64,000 nucleotides of DNA from Arthrobacter beigongshangensis (GTDB taxonomy: Bacteria; Bacillota; Bacilli; Bacillales_A; Planococcaceae). Positions 28,231 to 36,965 of the stretch are shown here, in pieces (the first letter of the stretch is position 1; the number at the start of each line of letters is the position of its first letter). Below the pieces are notes generated by a model that saw only the letters and a program-made list of their open reading frames with translations, was not told the DNA's origin and searched no databases. The stretch covers positions 178,435-242,434 of the forward strand of contig NZ_JADHDX010000002.1 in the NCBI RefSeq assembly GCF_016820585.1, read 5' to 3'. A program made the translations under genes and the position numbers.

Positions 28231-29577
28231 GTGAAAATAAGAAGAAAAAGTATTGTCCTTTTTTCGTTGATAGCATGCTTACTATATTTTGGGTTATTTG
28301 CTAATGGTGCATTGAACCAGACTGCCTTAGCGAAAGAGAATAATGTGGAGTCGTCGATTGGTGGCGTTGTCGTCGAAGGGTTAAAAAAGGACGAAATGCT
28401 ATCCAAAATTTCATTGTCAATTAGTAATTGGCAAGAGCATGAAGTGGTTGTCGAAGGAAGTGGAATGACGCTTTCAATTCCTGCCGAATACTTTTCTTTC
28501 GATGTTCAGGCTTCAGTCGAAAAATATTTCGATTCAGCAGCTAAGTCTTGGTACGCTTTTTGGAAAAAGACACCTTCTGTTCATATTCCTTTAGTCCTTA
28601 CAATGGATTCGCGAGTAAAAGAAAAAATAGCCGAATTCTCGATTTTCCAAACGGATGAAACTTACGAACGAATTGCTGAACAGGTTTCGTATTTGACGAG
28701 TTCGCCAATCGATGCTGTTGTGCATGATCTATCACTCTATGAATCGGAACGAATTTCTTTCTCGATTGTGGAGATGGCGGGGGATAGTGCCGATCTATTA
28801 AATGTAGTAAACGAATTAAATGATCGGTTGATTGGCAACGGAGAAGTTTACTCTTTTTTGAATGAAACGGAATTGATTGAAGGAAGTGTAAGCGAAGCAA
28901 CGATGAATTTTGTTGCATCAGTGCTATTTAGTGTTGTTTTACAAACGGATTATGAGGTCGTTGAGCGACATTCGCAAAATATCATTCCGCTATATTTATC
29001 AGCAGGAGTTGAAGCAAAGATTCAAAGGACGTTGAAAGAGGATTTTCGATTTATCAATAGCTCCAACGCTCCTGCTATTCTTAAATTATCTGTGGAAGAC
29101 AATAGGTTATTGGTAGAGCTGTACTCGTTACCAATTGAAACGAAGGCGACTTTTCGGGTCGTTAAAGAGATGGATGTTAACCCGAGAATTATTTACCGCT
29201 ATTCTTCTGAACTAGCAATCGGAGATGAAAAGCTACTACAGGAAGGTGTACCAGGTGTACGTGTTTCAGTTTATCGAACTGTATCTGATAAATTAGGACC
29301 TTACGAAAAGGAGTCATTGATAACTAGAGACTTTTATCCGCCTGTGCATCGAATAGTATTGAAGTCATCGAAGCAACCTGAAACGACAGGGATGAATCCC
29401 GATTTAACAATTGACTTGGACGGTAATACGCTTCCAGATGTGGTTGGGAATGGTGATGCAAACGATGGGGATGTGAACGGGGGATCCATCTCTGGAGAAG
29501 TTACTGATTTGTACGATTTACCCGAAGGTAGTTTCTATGATAAAGGTGGAAACTTAATTGAACCCACGAATCGGTAG
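28231..29577 (+). CDS. exported VanW/G5-like protein of the pilus locus
   Basis: 448 residues with an N-terminal signal anchor (residues about 7-27). The segment GNGEVYSFLNETELIEG (near 205) and VVERHSQNIIPLYLSAG (near 247) resemble VanW domains, but the usual GGVCQ cysteine motif between them is replaced, so a classical VanW activity is doubtful. Residues about 300-375 look like a G5-type beta domain (GDEKLLQEGVPG). An acidic Gly/Asn/Asp tail follows. It starts at GTG 28231 and precedes pilB by 24 bases. Similar proteins accompany pilus genes in other Bacillota; the exact role is unknown. Confidence 0.6.
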   Translation: MKIRRKSIVLFSLIACLLYFGLFANGALNQTALAKENNVESSIGGVVVEGLKKDEMLSKISLSISNWQEHEVVVEGSGMTLSIPAEYFSFDVQASVEKYFDSAAKSWYAFWKKTPSVHIPLVLTMDSRVKEKIAEFSIFQTDETYERIAEQVSYLTSSPIDAVVHDLSLYESERISFSIVEMAGDSADLLNVVNELNDRLIGNGEVYSFLNETELIEGSVSEATMNFVASVLFSVVLQTDYEVVERHSQNIIPLYLSAGVEAKIQRTLKEDFRFINSSNAPAILKLSVEDNRLLVELYSLPIETKATFRVVKEMDVNPRIIYRYSSELAIGDEKLLQEGVPGVRVSVYRTVSDKLGPYEKESLITRDFYPPVHRIVLKSSKQPETTGMNPDLTIDLDGNTLPDVVGNGDANDGDVNGGSISGEVTDLYDLPEGSFYDKGGNLIEPTNR

Positions 29578-29601
29578 CTGGTTATTTGAAAGGGGTATGA
29601 G

Positions 29602-31266
29602 ATGAAAACGAATGCACGGAGACGCTTGGGAGACCTGCTTGTTGAGGCGAATGTAATATCTGCTGAACAATTGGATGTTGCACTGGCGAGAAAAAATCGT
29701 GATGAAAAATTAGGTGACTTTCTCATTAATGAAAATTTATTAACTGAACAGCAGTTGATTGAAGTACTTGAGTTTCAGCTTGGAATTCCTCATATCCATT
29801 TAAACCAATATTCGATTGAACCTGAACTTTTGCAACTTCTGCCGAAGGAATTGGCGAAACGTACCAATGTTATGCCGATTCGAAAAGACCGAAATAAGCT
29901 ACTCATTGCGATGGCTGACCCAATGGATTACTTTGCAATCGAAGAAATTCGGATGGCAACTGGTTGTCAAATTGAAACGAGTATTGCAGCAAAAGACGAC
30001 TTGTTTCGAACGATTACGAAATACTATGATTTGCAGGAGTCTATGGAAGATGCGTTAAGTGATTTGTCGCCTGGTGATATGAGTACTGAAACAGAAATAA
30101 TGGACGAAGACTCTCCCATTGTCCGTTTAGTCAATCAAATCATTGCAAATGCAGTTGCGCAAAGAGCGAGTGATATTCACTTTGACCCTCAGGAAACAGA
30201 ATTGAGAGTTCGCTATCGTGTGGATGGCACGATGCGAACAGAACGTTCATTGCCTAAACATATGCAAAGTGTCATTATTGCTCGAATAAAAATCATGGGG
30301 AATCTTAATATTACAGAAAACCGTATACCGCAGGATGGACGGATTAAATCGACCATTAACTTCCGGCCCGTCGATATACGGTTGTCAACGCTGCCAACTG
30401 TATATGGTGAAAAGGTTGTTATGCGTATTCTGGATTTAAGTAGCGCTTTAAATGACTTGGATAAACTGGGCTTCACACCAGAAAATGCAATGCGCTTTCA
30501 AAATATGATTAAACGACCAAATGGCATTGTCTTGATCACAGGTCCTACAGGGTCGGGGAAATCATCGACGTTATATGCTGCTTTGAATAGTCTTAATTCT
30601 CAAGAAGTAAATATTATTACTGTTGAAGATCCGGTTGAATATCAATTAGAAGGGATTAATCAGATTCAAGTGAAAGAGGAAGTAGGCCTGACATTTGCTG
30701 CCGGTTTACGATCAATCCTTCGCCAAGATCCTGATATCGTCATGGTAGGAGAAATTCGAGATTTGGAAACAGCGCAAATTTCGATTCGTGCTTCATTGAC
30801 GGGTCACCTTGTGCTAAGTACCTTGCATACGAATAGTGCAGTTGAATCCATCTCGCGACTCAATGACATGGGTATCGAACCATTTTTAATATCTTCTTCA
30901 CTTGTCGGCGTAGTGGCCCAACGTTTGGTGCGTCGTATTTGTCGAGACTGTGGAGAGTCGCATATACCATCCGAGCGGGAACGGGAAATTTTTACCCAGC
31001 GTGGAATTACGATTCATGAGGTGAGAAGAGGAAGAGGATGTCCAGCTTGTAACTTTACAGGCTATCGTGGGAGGCTTGCTATCCACGAGGTATTGCCAAT
31101 CGATGACTATGTGAAGGAAATCATATTGGATAGAAGAAACCCGGCAGAAATCCGGGCGTATATGAAGGAAAAAAGCTATTACAACTTGCTTGAAGATGGG
31201 CTTTTGAAAGTCAAAGAAGGAATTACAACGACCGAAGAAGTGCTTCGGGTTGCAACATCTGATTAG
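29602..31266 (+). CDS. pilB: type IV pilus extension ATPase PilB with MshEN-like N-terminus
   Basis: Hexameric GspE/PulE-family motor that drives pilus extension. 554 residues. Residues 8-31 (RLGDLLVEANV...) and 36-59 (KLGDFLINENL...) form two copies of the MshEN pattern, RLG with leucines at +16 and +20 and Gln at +23. The first copy ends in Lys instead of Gln and the second begins with Lys, so binding is likely but not certain. Walker A GPTGSGKSS starts near 314, Walker B is DIVMVGEIRD near 378, and a tetracysteine zinc site is formed by CRDC (near 450) and CPAC (near 483). Followed by pilT after 11 bases. Confidence 0.93.
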   Translation: MKTNARRRLGDLLVEANVISAEQLDVALARKNRDEKLGDFLINENLLTEQQLIEVLEFQLGIPHIHLNQYSIEPELLQLLPKELAKRTNVMPIRKDRNKLLIAMADPMDYFAIEEIRMATGCQIETSIAAKDDLFRTITKYYDLQESMEDALSDLSPGDMSTETEIMDEDSPIVRLVNQIIANAVAQRASDIHFDPQETELRVRYRVDGTMRTERSLPKHMQSVIIARIKIMGNLNITENRIPQDGRIKSTINFRPVDIRLSTLPTVYGEKVVMRILDLSSALNDLDKLGFTPENAMRFQNMIKRPNGIVLITGPTGSGKSSTLYAALNSLNSQEVNIITVEDPVEYQLEGINQIQVKEEVGLTFAAGLRSILRQDPDIVMVGEIRDLETAQISIRASLTGHLVLSTLHTNSAVESISRLNDMGIEPFLISSSLVGVVAQRLVRRICRDCGESHIPSEREREIFTQRGITIHEVRRGRGCPACNFTGYRGRLAIHEVLPIDDYVKEIILDRRNPAEIRAYMKEKSYYNLLEDGLLKVKEGITTTEEVLRVATSD

Positions 31267-31277
31267 GATGTGAGGAT

Positions 31278-32321
31278 ATGTCATTTTCAATTATTGAACT
31301 TTTAGAGCGAGCTTTTCATGAAAAAGCGTCCGATCTTCATGTGGCGGTGGGGATTGCTCCTGTTTACCGAATAGATGGTGCTTTACAATCATATGGAGAA
31401 TCGGTATTGACATCCGCGGATTTAGAAAAGATGGTTCATGATATTTTACCAGACCATAAGACCGAGGAGTTTCAAGAAAAGCGAGAAACAGATTTTAACT
31501 TTTCGTTGCCTAATCTATGCCGTTTTCGTGTTAATGCCTATTATCAGCGCAACGAAGTGTCAATTGCAGCTCGTATGATTGCAGCGGAAATCCCTTCTAT
31601 TCAAGCGTTGGGGATGCCTGATGTACTGTATCAGCTCGCGGACAAGCCGCAAGGTCTCATTTTAGTAACAGGTCCTACCGGATCTGGGAAATCAACCACG
31701 CTTGCCGCGATGATAGATTATATCAATTCAACAAAGGCGAAGCATATTATTACGCTGGAAGATCCGATTGAGTATTTGCATCAACATAAAAAATCGGTCA
31801 TTAACCAACGTGAGGTTGGGACAGATACAAATAGCTTTGGAAATGGTCTACGTGCGTCGTTACGACAAGATCCAGATATTATACTAGTCGGAGAAATGCG
31901 AGACTTAGAGACAATTTCCACTGCGATTACAGCAGCGGAGACAGGACATTTAGTACTTGCAACGCTTCATACGAGTAGTGCACCGACAACGATTGATCGG
32001 ATAATTGACGTTTTTCCACCGCATCAGCAAGGGCAAATACGTATTCAGCTTGCTAGCGTACTTCTAGGAATTATTTCGCAACGACTTTTCGTTCAAAAGG
32101 ATACAAAAGGGCGGATTGCTGCGACAGAAATTCTAGTCCAAGCACCTGCCATTGCGAATTTAATTCGCAGTGAAAAGGTACATCAAATTCCAAGCGTTAT
32201 GCAAACGAGCCGAGCGCTTGGGATGCATACGCTGGAAGCATCTATCCAGCAACTTGTGTCAGATGGAAAAATTTCTTATGAAGATGCAAAACCATATATG
32301 AACGTAGGTGAGTACTCATGA
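31278..32321 (+). CDS. pilT: type IV pilus retraction ATPase PilT
   Basis: Depolymerises the pilus and powers twitching or DNA uptake. 347 residues. Walker A GPTGSGKSTT starts at residue 132, the Walker B region DIILVGEMRDLETI follows, and the retraction-specific C-terminal motif IRSEKVHQIPSVMQT is present, which distinguishes PilT from PilB. There is no tetracysteine zinc motif. It overlaps pilC by four bases. A PilT argues against a simple competence pseudopilus, because ComG systems lack it. Confidence 0.95.
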   Translation: MSFSIIELLERAFHEKASDLHVAVGIAPVYRIDGALQSYGESVLTSADLEKMVHDILPDHKTEEFQEKRETDFNFSLPNLCRFRVNAYYQRNEVSIAARMIAAEIPSIQALGMPDVLYQLADKPQGLILVTGPTGSGKSTTLAAMIDYINSTKAKHIITLEDPIEYLHQHKKSVINQREVGTDTNSFGNGLRASLRQDPDIILVGEMRDLETISTAITAAETGHLVLATLHTSSAPTTIDRIIDVFPPHQQGQIRIQLASVLLGIISQRLFVQKDTKGRIAATEILVQAPAIANLIRSEKVHQIPSVMQTSRALGMHTLEASIQQLVSDGKISYEDAKPYMNVGEYS

Positions 32322-33523
32322 CTGTCTTTCGATATAGTGGAAGAACATCTGATGGCCAATTGAAAAAGGGCATAATAGACGCAGCTTCGAAGCCGGCGGC
32401 CATTACAAAACTACGTTCGCGAGGCGTTAATCCTCGGGAAATAGAAGAGTCGAAAAGCTTGCTACATAAAGAGTTGTCGCTAGGTGGAGCGGTCAACAAT
32501 CAGGATTTCGTCATATATTGCCGACAGTTTGCTACACTCATTCGAGCAGGGATTACCATTGTCGAGTCGACGAAGATTTTGGCTGAACAAACGTCGAGTA
32601 AGCCATTAAAAAAAGCATTGCATGCCGTCGAAGAAGATATTCGATCGGGTGTGTCATTTTCTGACGCTGCTTCCAAAAATCAAAAAGTGTTCCCTGCACT
32701 GTTTGTCAATATGATTCGTGCTGGAGAGGCGACAGGTAATTTGGACGAGTCATTAGAGAGACTCGCATTCTATTATGAGAAACAATATAACTTGAAGAAA
32801 AAAGTACAATCGACACTGGCTTATCCAGTCGTTTTGCTCTTTTTAACGGCAGTCGTTGTCGTATTTTTGATGGTAATAATCGTGCCTAGCTTTGCTGTAA
32901 TGTTTATGGATTTTGGAGCAGAGCTACCTATTATCACGAAGTTTGTCATGGTTATTAGTGATTGGTTACAACAGTATTGGTGGATGTTCATCGGGATTGT
33001 TCTGATTGTCGTTGTTAGTTTCAATATGCTTAATAGACAAAATAAAGATTTTAACTATACGGTTAATCTAGCACTGTTGAAGATACCGGTATTTGGTAAA
33101 TTACTACAAAAAACAGCGATTGCACGAATGACGAGAACACTATCTTCATTGTTTAGCAGTTCTGTTCCGATTTTACAAGCTTTAACAATTGTTGAAAAGG
33201 TCGTAGGAAATCCGGTATTAAGTAAAATCGTGCTAGAAGCACGCTCTAGCTTAGAGCAAGGTAGTACGCTTTCGGGCCCACTTGAAAAAAGCTGGCTATT
33301 CCCACCACTCGTTACCCAAATGATAGCGATCGGCGAACAAACAGGTTCACTTGATTATATGTTATTGAAGATTGCTGACTTTTATGAGGATGATGTAGAC
33401 CGAACAGTGGATACGTTGAAGTCGTTAATCGAACCGCTAATGATTGTCATCTTGGCAGTTGTAGTTGGGACAATCGTACTGGCAATCATGTTACCGATGT
33501 TCAGTTTGTATGAGCAGGTTTGA
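32318..33523 (+). CDS. pilC: type IV pilus inner-membrane platform protein PilC
   Basis: Polytopic GspF-family protein linking the motors to pilin assembly. 401 residues with two related T2SSF domains (about 70-190 and 275-395), each starting with FCRQFATLIRAG-like or MTRTLSSLFSSSVPIL segments and ending in transmembrane helices (about 168-190, 215-240 and 370-395). Starts within pilT (ATGA overlap). A REP-like palindrome lies just downstream, before the major pilin gene. Confidence 0.95.
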   Translation: MTVFRYSGRTSDGQLKKGIIDAASKPAAITKLRSRGVNPREIEESKSLLHKELSLGGAVNNQDFVIYCRQFATLIRAGITIVESTKILAEQTSSKPLKKALHAVEEDIRSGVSFSDAASKNQKVFPALFVNMIRAGEATGNLDESLERLAFYYEKQYNLKKKVQSTLAYPVVLLFLTAVVVVFLMVIIVPSFAVMFMDFGAELPIITKFVMVISDWLQQYWWMFIGIVLIVVVSFNMLNRQNKDFNYTVNLALLKIPVFGKLLQKTAIARMTRTLSSLFSSSVPILQALTIVEKVVGNPVLSKIVLEARSSLEQGSTLSGPLEKSWLFPPLVTQMIAIGEQTGSLDYMLLKIADFYEDDVDRTVDTLKSLIEPLMIVILAVVVGTIVLAIMLPMFSLYEQV

Positions 33524-33535
33524 GACATGGTTAAC

Positions 33536-33613
33536 GGGTGTCAGGCACTTGCATAAATCAAGGATGGCTGTGACTTGCATCCTTCAGGTGAATTGTGTGA
33601 GTGCCTGGCACCC
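33536..33613 (+). repeat. REP-like palindrome between pilC and the pilin gene
   Basis: GGGTGTCAGGCACT pairs with AGTGCCTGGCACCC over 14 positions with one G-T wobble; an inner AAGGATG/CATCCTT hairpin is included. GTGCCTGGCAC palindromes are widespread in Bacillaceae genomes and, in my recollection, resemble REPs mobilised by Y1 (RAYT) transposases. In the transcript it would cap the 3' side of pilC. Confidence 0.75.
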
Positions 33614-33667
33614 TTGGGAAGTGTTCGGGGAAATAATGATAATAAAAAACAAATTGGAGGAATGGAC

Positions 33668-34123
33668 ATGTTTAAAAAATTTAAAAAGCAAATGAAAAAT
33701 GAAAAAGGTTTAACGTTAATCGAGCTTCTAGCGGTCGTCGTTATTTTAGGAATTATTGCTGCAATTGCAGTACCATCGATTGGAAATATTATTGAAAACT
33801 CACGTTACAACGCTGTGAAAGCAGATGGGATAAATGTTATTAATGCGGCGCAGTTATATTATACGGATAATCCATCAGCGACAACAGTAACTGTGGCAAC
33901 TTTAAAAACTGATAGCTATCTTGATACGGCTGGTAAAATTCCAGACGCTGCAACAGTTTCTGCATCTTTACCGCGAGCATTAACCGCGACTGTAAATAAT
34001 GCTGTTGGTAGTTATACGGTAACATTTACAGCTAAGGATATTGATGCTATTAATGGTGACATTCAAAAAGGTAGTGACATAAAGGCAACCTATGAAGTTG
34101 GAACCACTAAAAGAACACCGTAA
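33668..34123 (+). CDS. pilA: major type IV pilin
   Basis: 151 residues. A 14-residue positively charged leader ends in NEKG, then LTLIELLAVVVILGIIAA, the conserved prepilin cleavage and assembly helix with Glu5. The C-terminal 100 residues are Ala/Thr/Val-rich with few charged residues and no cysteine pair. ATG 33668 lies eight bases after TTGGAGG; the ATG six bases earlier is too close to it. The position directly after pilBTC and a likely separate ribosome site fit the main subunit. Confidence 0.92.
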   Translation: MFKKFKKQMKNEKGLTLIELLAVVVILGIIAAIAVPSIGNIIENSRYNAVKADGINVINAAQLYYTDNPSATTVTVATLKTDSYLDTAGKIPDAATVSASLPRALTATVNNAVGSYTVTFTAKDIDAINGDIQKGSDIKATYEVGTTKRTP

Positions 34124-34568
34124 TTAGTAATCCGAATATGTTTGATAATTAATTTTACAGGCTGCTGAGTTAATACCATAATTATTTATTCCGTAAATAA
34201 ATACGGACAATTTTAAAAATTATCAGATCATAGTTCATCAATGTGTCGAACTACTCTCGTTGATTGTAGCGAAAGGCGACGACTCCAGCGGGAACAACGC
34301 GAGCTGAAGACCCTGGACTGAGCAAAGCGAGGGAAGCGTCCGCCTGAAGCGGAAATCAACCTTGTTCAGATTTTTATGTTGATTATTCAATTATGAAATT
34401 GATTCTATTATGCTTATGATTTATTATCTCAAAAGAAAATCTTAATAACTACAGCAGCCTCGGCTGCTGTAGTCTCCATTAGTTTTCCATTTGGGCAAAT
34501 GAAAAAGTCGTTTGTCCAAACGAAAAACTAAGCTACTACTGTAAATGGATGTGGGGGAGTATCAAGAC
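34124..34568 (+). other. noncoding gap between pilin gene and pilM
   Basis: This 445-base gap has no gene. It holds the palindromic repeat at 34259-34360, a hairpin TACAGCAGCC/GGCTGCTGTA at 34450-34472 followed by a mixed T/C tract, and a second inverted repeat TTTTCCATTTGG/CCAAACGAAAA near 34482-34526. These may end the pilin transcript and separate it from pilMNO. No clear sigma-A promoter for pilM was seen. Confidence 0.6.
34259..34360 (+). repeat. Bacillaceae-type intergenic palindromic repeat
   Basis: Begins GTTGATTGTAGCGAAAGGCG and ends GAAGCGGAAATCAAC, so the ends pair (GTTGATT/AATCAAC), with GC-rich inner blocks including GGCGACGACTCC and GCGTCCGCC. I recognise this as a common repeat of Bacillus-related genomes with many copies per chromosome. 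It sits between the pilin gene and pilM and probably came by insertion. Confidence 0.75.
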
Positions 34569-35543
34569 ATGTTAAATTTTAAGAAGAAACGGCATGTTTC
34601 GTTTGAAATAAATGAGTATGTCCTGCGTGTGCTTGTGGCAAATGGGGCTGATTTATTACAAGCAAGCGTGATGGAGTACCCCTTGGATCCGGGAGTCGTC
34701 GAAGAAGGTTTCATTCGTGATGAGATGGCACTCTATGAACTGTTCAAACAGCATTTACATAGTTGGGGAGGAAAGCGACAAAATGCTCGATTTTTTGTTC
34801 CTGACAGTTCGGTTATGATGCGTACATTTGACCATCCAAGCGATTTACCTAGCAACAAGCTTAAATCATATGTTGAAATGGAGCTTGGCCGCTCGATTCA
34901 CCTACCTTTCTCGGAGCCGCTCATTGATGTTTATGATCATGAGCCAAATGATGAGCAGGCGATGCTATTTGCGGCGCCATCGGAGGAAGTACTGAAGTTT
35001 ATGGGGCTTCTCGATGATGTATCGCTTCATCCGGCTGTTGTAGATATTCGTGCGTTAACGAATATTCGTTTTTTAGGAAATGTTGAGCTATTAAGCGATT
35101 CGAAAACGTATTTGATTGCCGACTGGTCGATTAATGAATTGTCCATAAGCATTTATACAAATGGAAAAGTAGAGTTTCTACGTTATCAATCCATTGATTT
35201 ACCTAATCGAAAATGGTCTGCGCGAGTAGGTCAGAATGATGAAGTTGAGTACCATTTTGATGGGGCGGTGGAGGAGTATCATTCGCATCTAGTTGATCAT
35301 ATCGCTGAAATCGATCGTATTTTAAATTTTTTCCGATTCTCCATTCATAAAGGCGACAAGAAGGTGGACGAAATCATCATTATGGGTGATTCCCCTGTAC
35401 TTGATCATATCGCGCTACAGTTGAAGGAGAATTATCAGACTCCTACTACGATGGTCGATGATGCATTTGTTGCAAAACGCTTTCCAGGATTTAAAAGGAA
35501 GCATTCTACACTCATCGGACTTGCGATGAAGGAGGAATATTAA
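34569..35543 (+). CDS. pilM: type IV pilus assembly ATPase-fold protein PilM
   Basis: 324 residues with an actin-like fold on the cytoplasmic face of the assembly platform. Recognisable segments are VSFEINEYVLRVLVANG at the N-terminus, FVPDSSVMMRTFDHP with KSYVEMELGRSIHLPF (near 90-110), and YLIADWSINELSISIY (near 185). PilM binds the N-terminal INLLP motif of PilN, which is encoded next. ATG 34569 is preferred because GTGGGGGAG lies about ten bases upstream. The stop overlaps pilN by one base. Confidence 0.88.
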   Translation: MLNFKKKRHVSFEINEYVLRVLVANGADLLQASVMEYPLDPGVVEEGFIRDEMALYELFKQHLHSWGGKRQNARFFVPDSSVMMRTFDHPSDLPSNKLKSYVEMELGRSIHLPFSEPLIDVYDHEPNDEQAMLFAAPSEEVLKFMGLLDDVSLHPAVVDIRALTNIRFLGNVELLSDSKTYLIADWSINELSISIYTNGKVEFLRYQSIDLPNRKWSARVGQNDEVEYHFDGAVEEYHSHLVDHIAEIDRILNFFRFSIHKGDKKVDEIIIMGDSPVLDHIALQLKENYQTPTTMVDDAFVAKRFPGFKRKHSTLIGLAMKEEY

Positions 35544-36130
35544 TGGTTCCTGAAATTAACCTGTTACCGAAATTTGAAGGGAAAAAGTCGAATTCCTTTC
35601 TTGTTATGATTATAAGTTCTGCTATTATTTTTTTCTTATTATTATATTTGGTAATTCAATATTTTTCACTTAAGAGTGATATTGCATTTTTAGCATCACA
35701 GGAAACGCAGCTTATTGCTGAAAAAGAGATGCTAGTTGTAGATTTGCAAAATGTATCCACGCAAAATAATGGAGATCTTGCTGTGTCTGTTGCATTTGTA
35801 GAAGCCGTTTCATATGCAGTGACTCCTTTGATTAATGAGATAGATACATTACTTCTACAGCATACCTATTTGAAAGACTATCAATTTTCTGAGTATGATG
35901 TAAAAATGATTGCTGATTTTGAAACAATGACTGATATTTCTATATTTCTTGAACGTCTTGTGAAAAGTGACTATTTTACGGATGTAAAAATTGAGAATGT
36001 GCAAAATTTCAATCTGGATCCTACACAAACAGATGGAGACACAGATTTTTCTGCCATTCCACGTTACTCCGTCGAGTTGATATTAATGATTGACCCACTC
36101 TATGTTAGTGGGGGAGGTGTTCATCCGTGA
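35543..36130 (+). CDS. pilN: type IV pilus alignment protein PilN
   Basis: 195 residues. The N-terminus MVPEINLLP carries the INLLP motif that docks into PilM. A membrane helix spans about residues 19-40, followed by a coiled-coil region and a ferredoxin-like periplasmic-type domain, here extracytoplasmic. It is the usual partner of PilO, and the neighbouring pilM and pilO genes confirm the call. Confidence 0.85.
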   Translation: MVPEINLLPKFEGKKSNSFLVMIISSAIIFFLLLYLVIQYFSLKSDIAFLASQETQLIAEKEMLVVDLQNVSTQNNGDLAVSVAFVEAVSYAVTPLINEIDTLLLQHTYLKDYQFSEYDVKMIADFETMTDISIFLERLVKSDYFTDVKIENVQNFNLDPTQTDGDTDFSAIPRYSVELILMIDPLYVSGGGVHP

Positions 36131-36846
36131 ATTCAATTACATCTGATAAAAAAACAGGTTTGTTACTTCTTGGGTTGCTTACGGTAGCACTGTTAGCAGC
36201 TGTTTATTATTATCTTGTCAATCCTTTAAGTGAAGAAAAACAACGAAAAGAAGTAAATATAAGTTCTTTACATTCTGAAATAGATACTATGCAAGGGCAA
36301 ATTGCGGTACAAGGAACGGAAGAAACATCTGAAGAAAGTTTATTTTTATTGCGCAAAAAGCTACCTGGAAATCGTGAATTAGATAAATTAATTCGTTCTA
36401 TTCAAGAAATTGAGTTTGTGAGCGATTCACAGATTGAAGCAATTACATTTAACAATTATGATGAAACCGTTGCCGAATCTAATTTAATTGTACCCGACAC
36501 AGAAGTCGACTCAGAAAACATTGACGAGGCGTCATCAGAACAATCTGAAGAGGGGCAGTCGGACGTGGATTCTGATGACCGGCAGGTAGAGATGCCTGTT
36601 TCACCTGTCGCTGATACCTCGCTACCTGAACAATTGAAGCTTCTGACATTTAGTATTGATGTGAAAACAAAGAATTTTGAAGCACTTCAGCATTTTTTGA
36701 AGGAAGTTGAGGGACTGGAGCGTATTGTGCGCATTGATGCAGTCGAATTCTCACTCCCAGGCGAAGAGCAAGAATTTAATATTGAATCTACGGATAGTAT
36801 CGGTGCAACTGTTCAACTGACGACATTTTTTTATTTGGGTGAGTGA
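36127..36846 (+). CDS. pilO: type IV pilus alignment protein PilO-like
   Basis: 239 residues with one membrane helix (about 11-30), a coiled-coil start and a C-terminal alpha/beta domain (about 165-239). An acidic, Ser/Glu/Asp-rich insert at about 120-160 (SENIDEASSEQSEEGQSD) separates the two and is unusual for PilO. GTG 36127 overlaps the pilN stop by four bases. The name rests mainly on topology and gene order. Confidence 0.75.
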   Translation: MNSITSDKKTGLLLLGLLTVALLAAVYYYLVNPLSEEKQRKEVNISSLHSEIDTMQGQIAVQGTEETSEESLFLLRKKLPGNRELDKLIRSIQEIEFVSDSQIEAITFNNYDETVAESNLIVPDTEVDSENIDEASSEQSEEGQSDVDSDDRQVEMPVSPVADTSLPEQLKLLTFSIDVKTKNFEALQHFLKEVEGLERIVRIDAVEFSLPGEEQEFNIESTDSIGATVQLTTFFYLGE

Positions 36847-36965
36847 GTCAATTTTTCTAAATGAACAGGATAAACGGATTATTGAAGGAGAAATCGTAAT
36901 GGTTTCCCTTTTTTTCTCATTCAAAGTGCTTGTATTTTTACAATTAAGTAGTAGAGGAGGCTATC

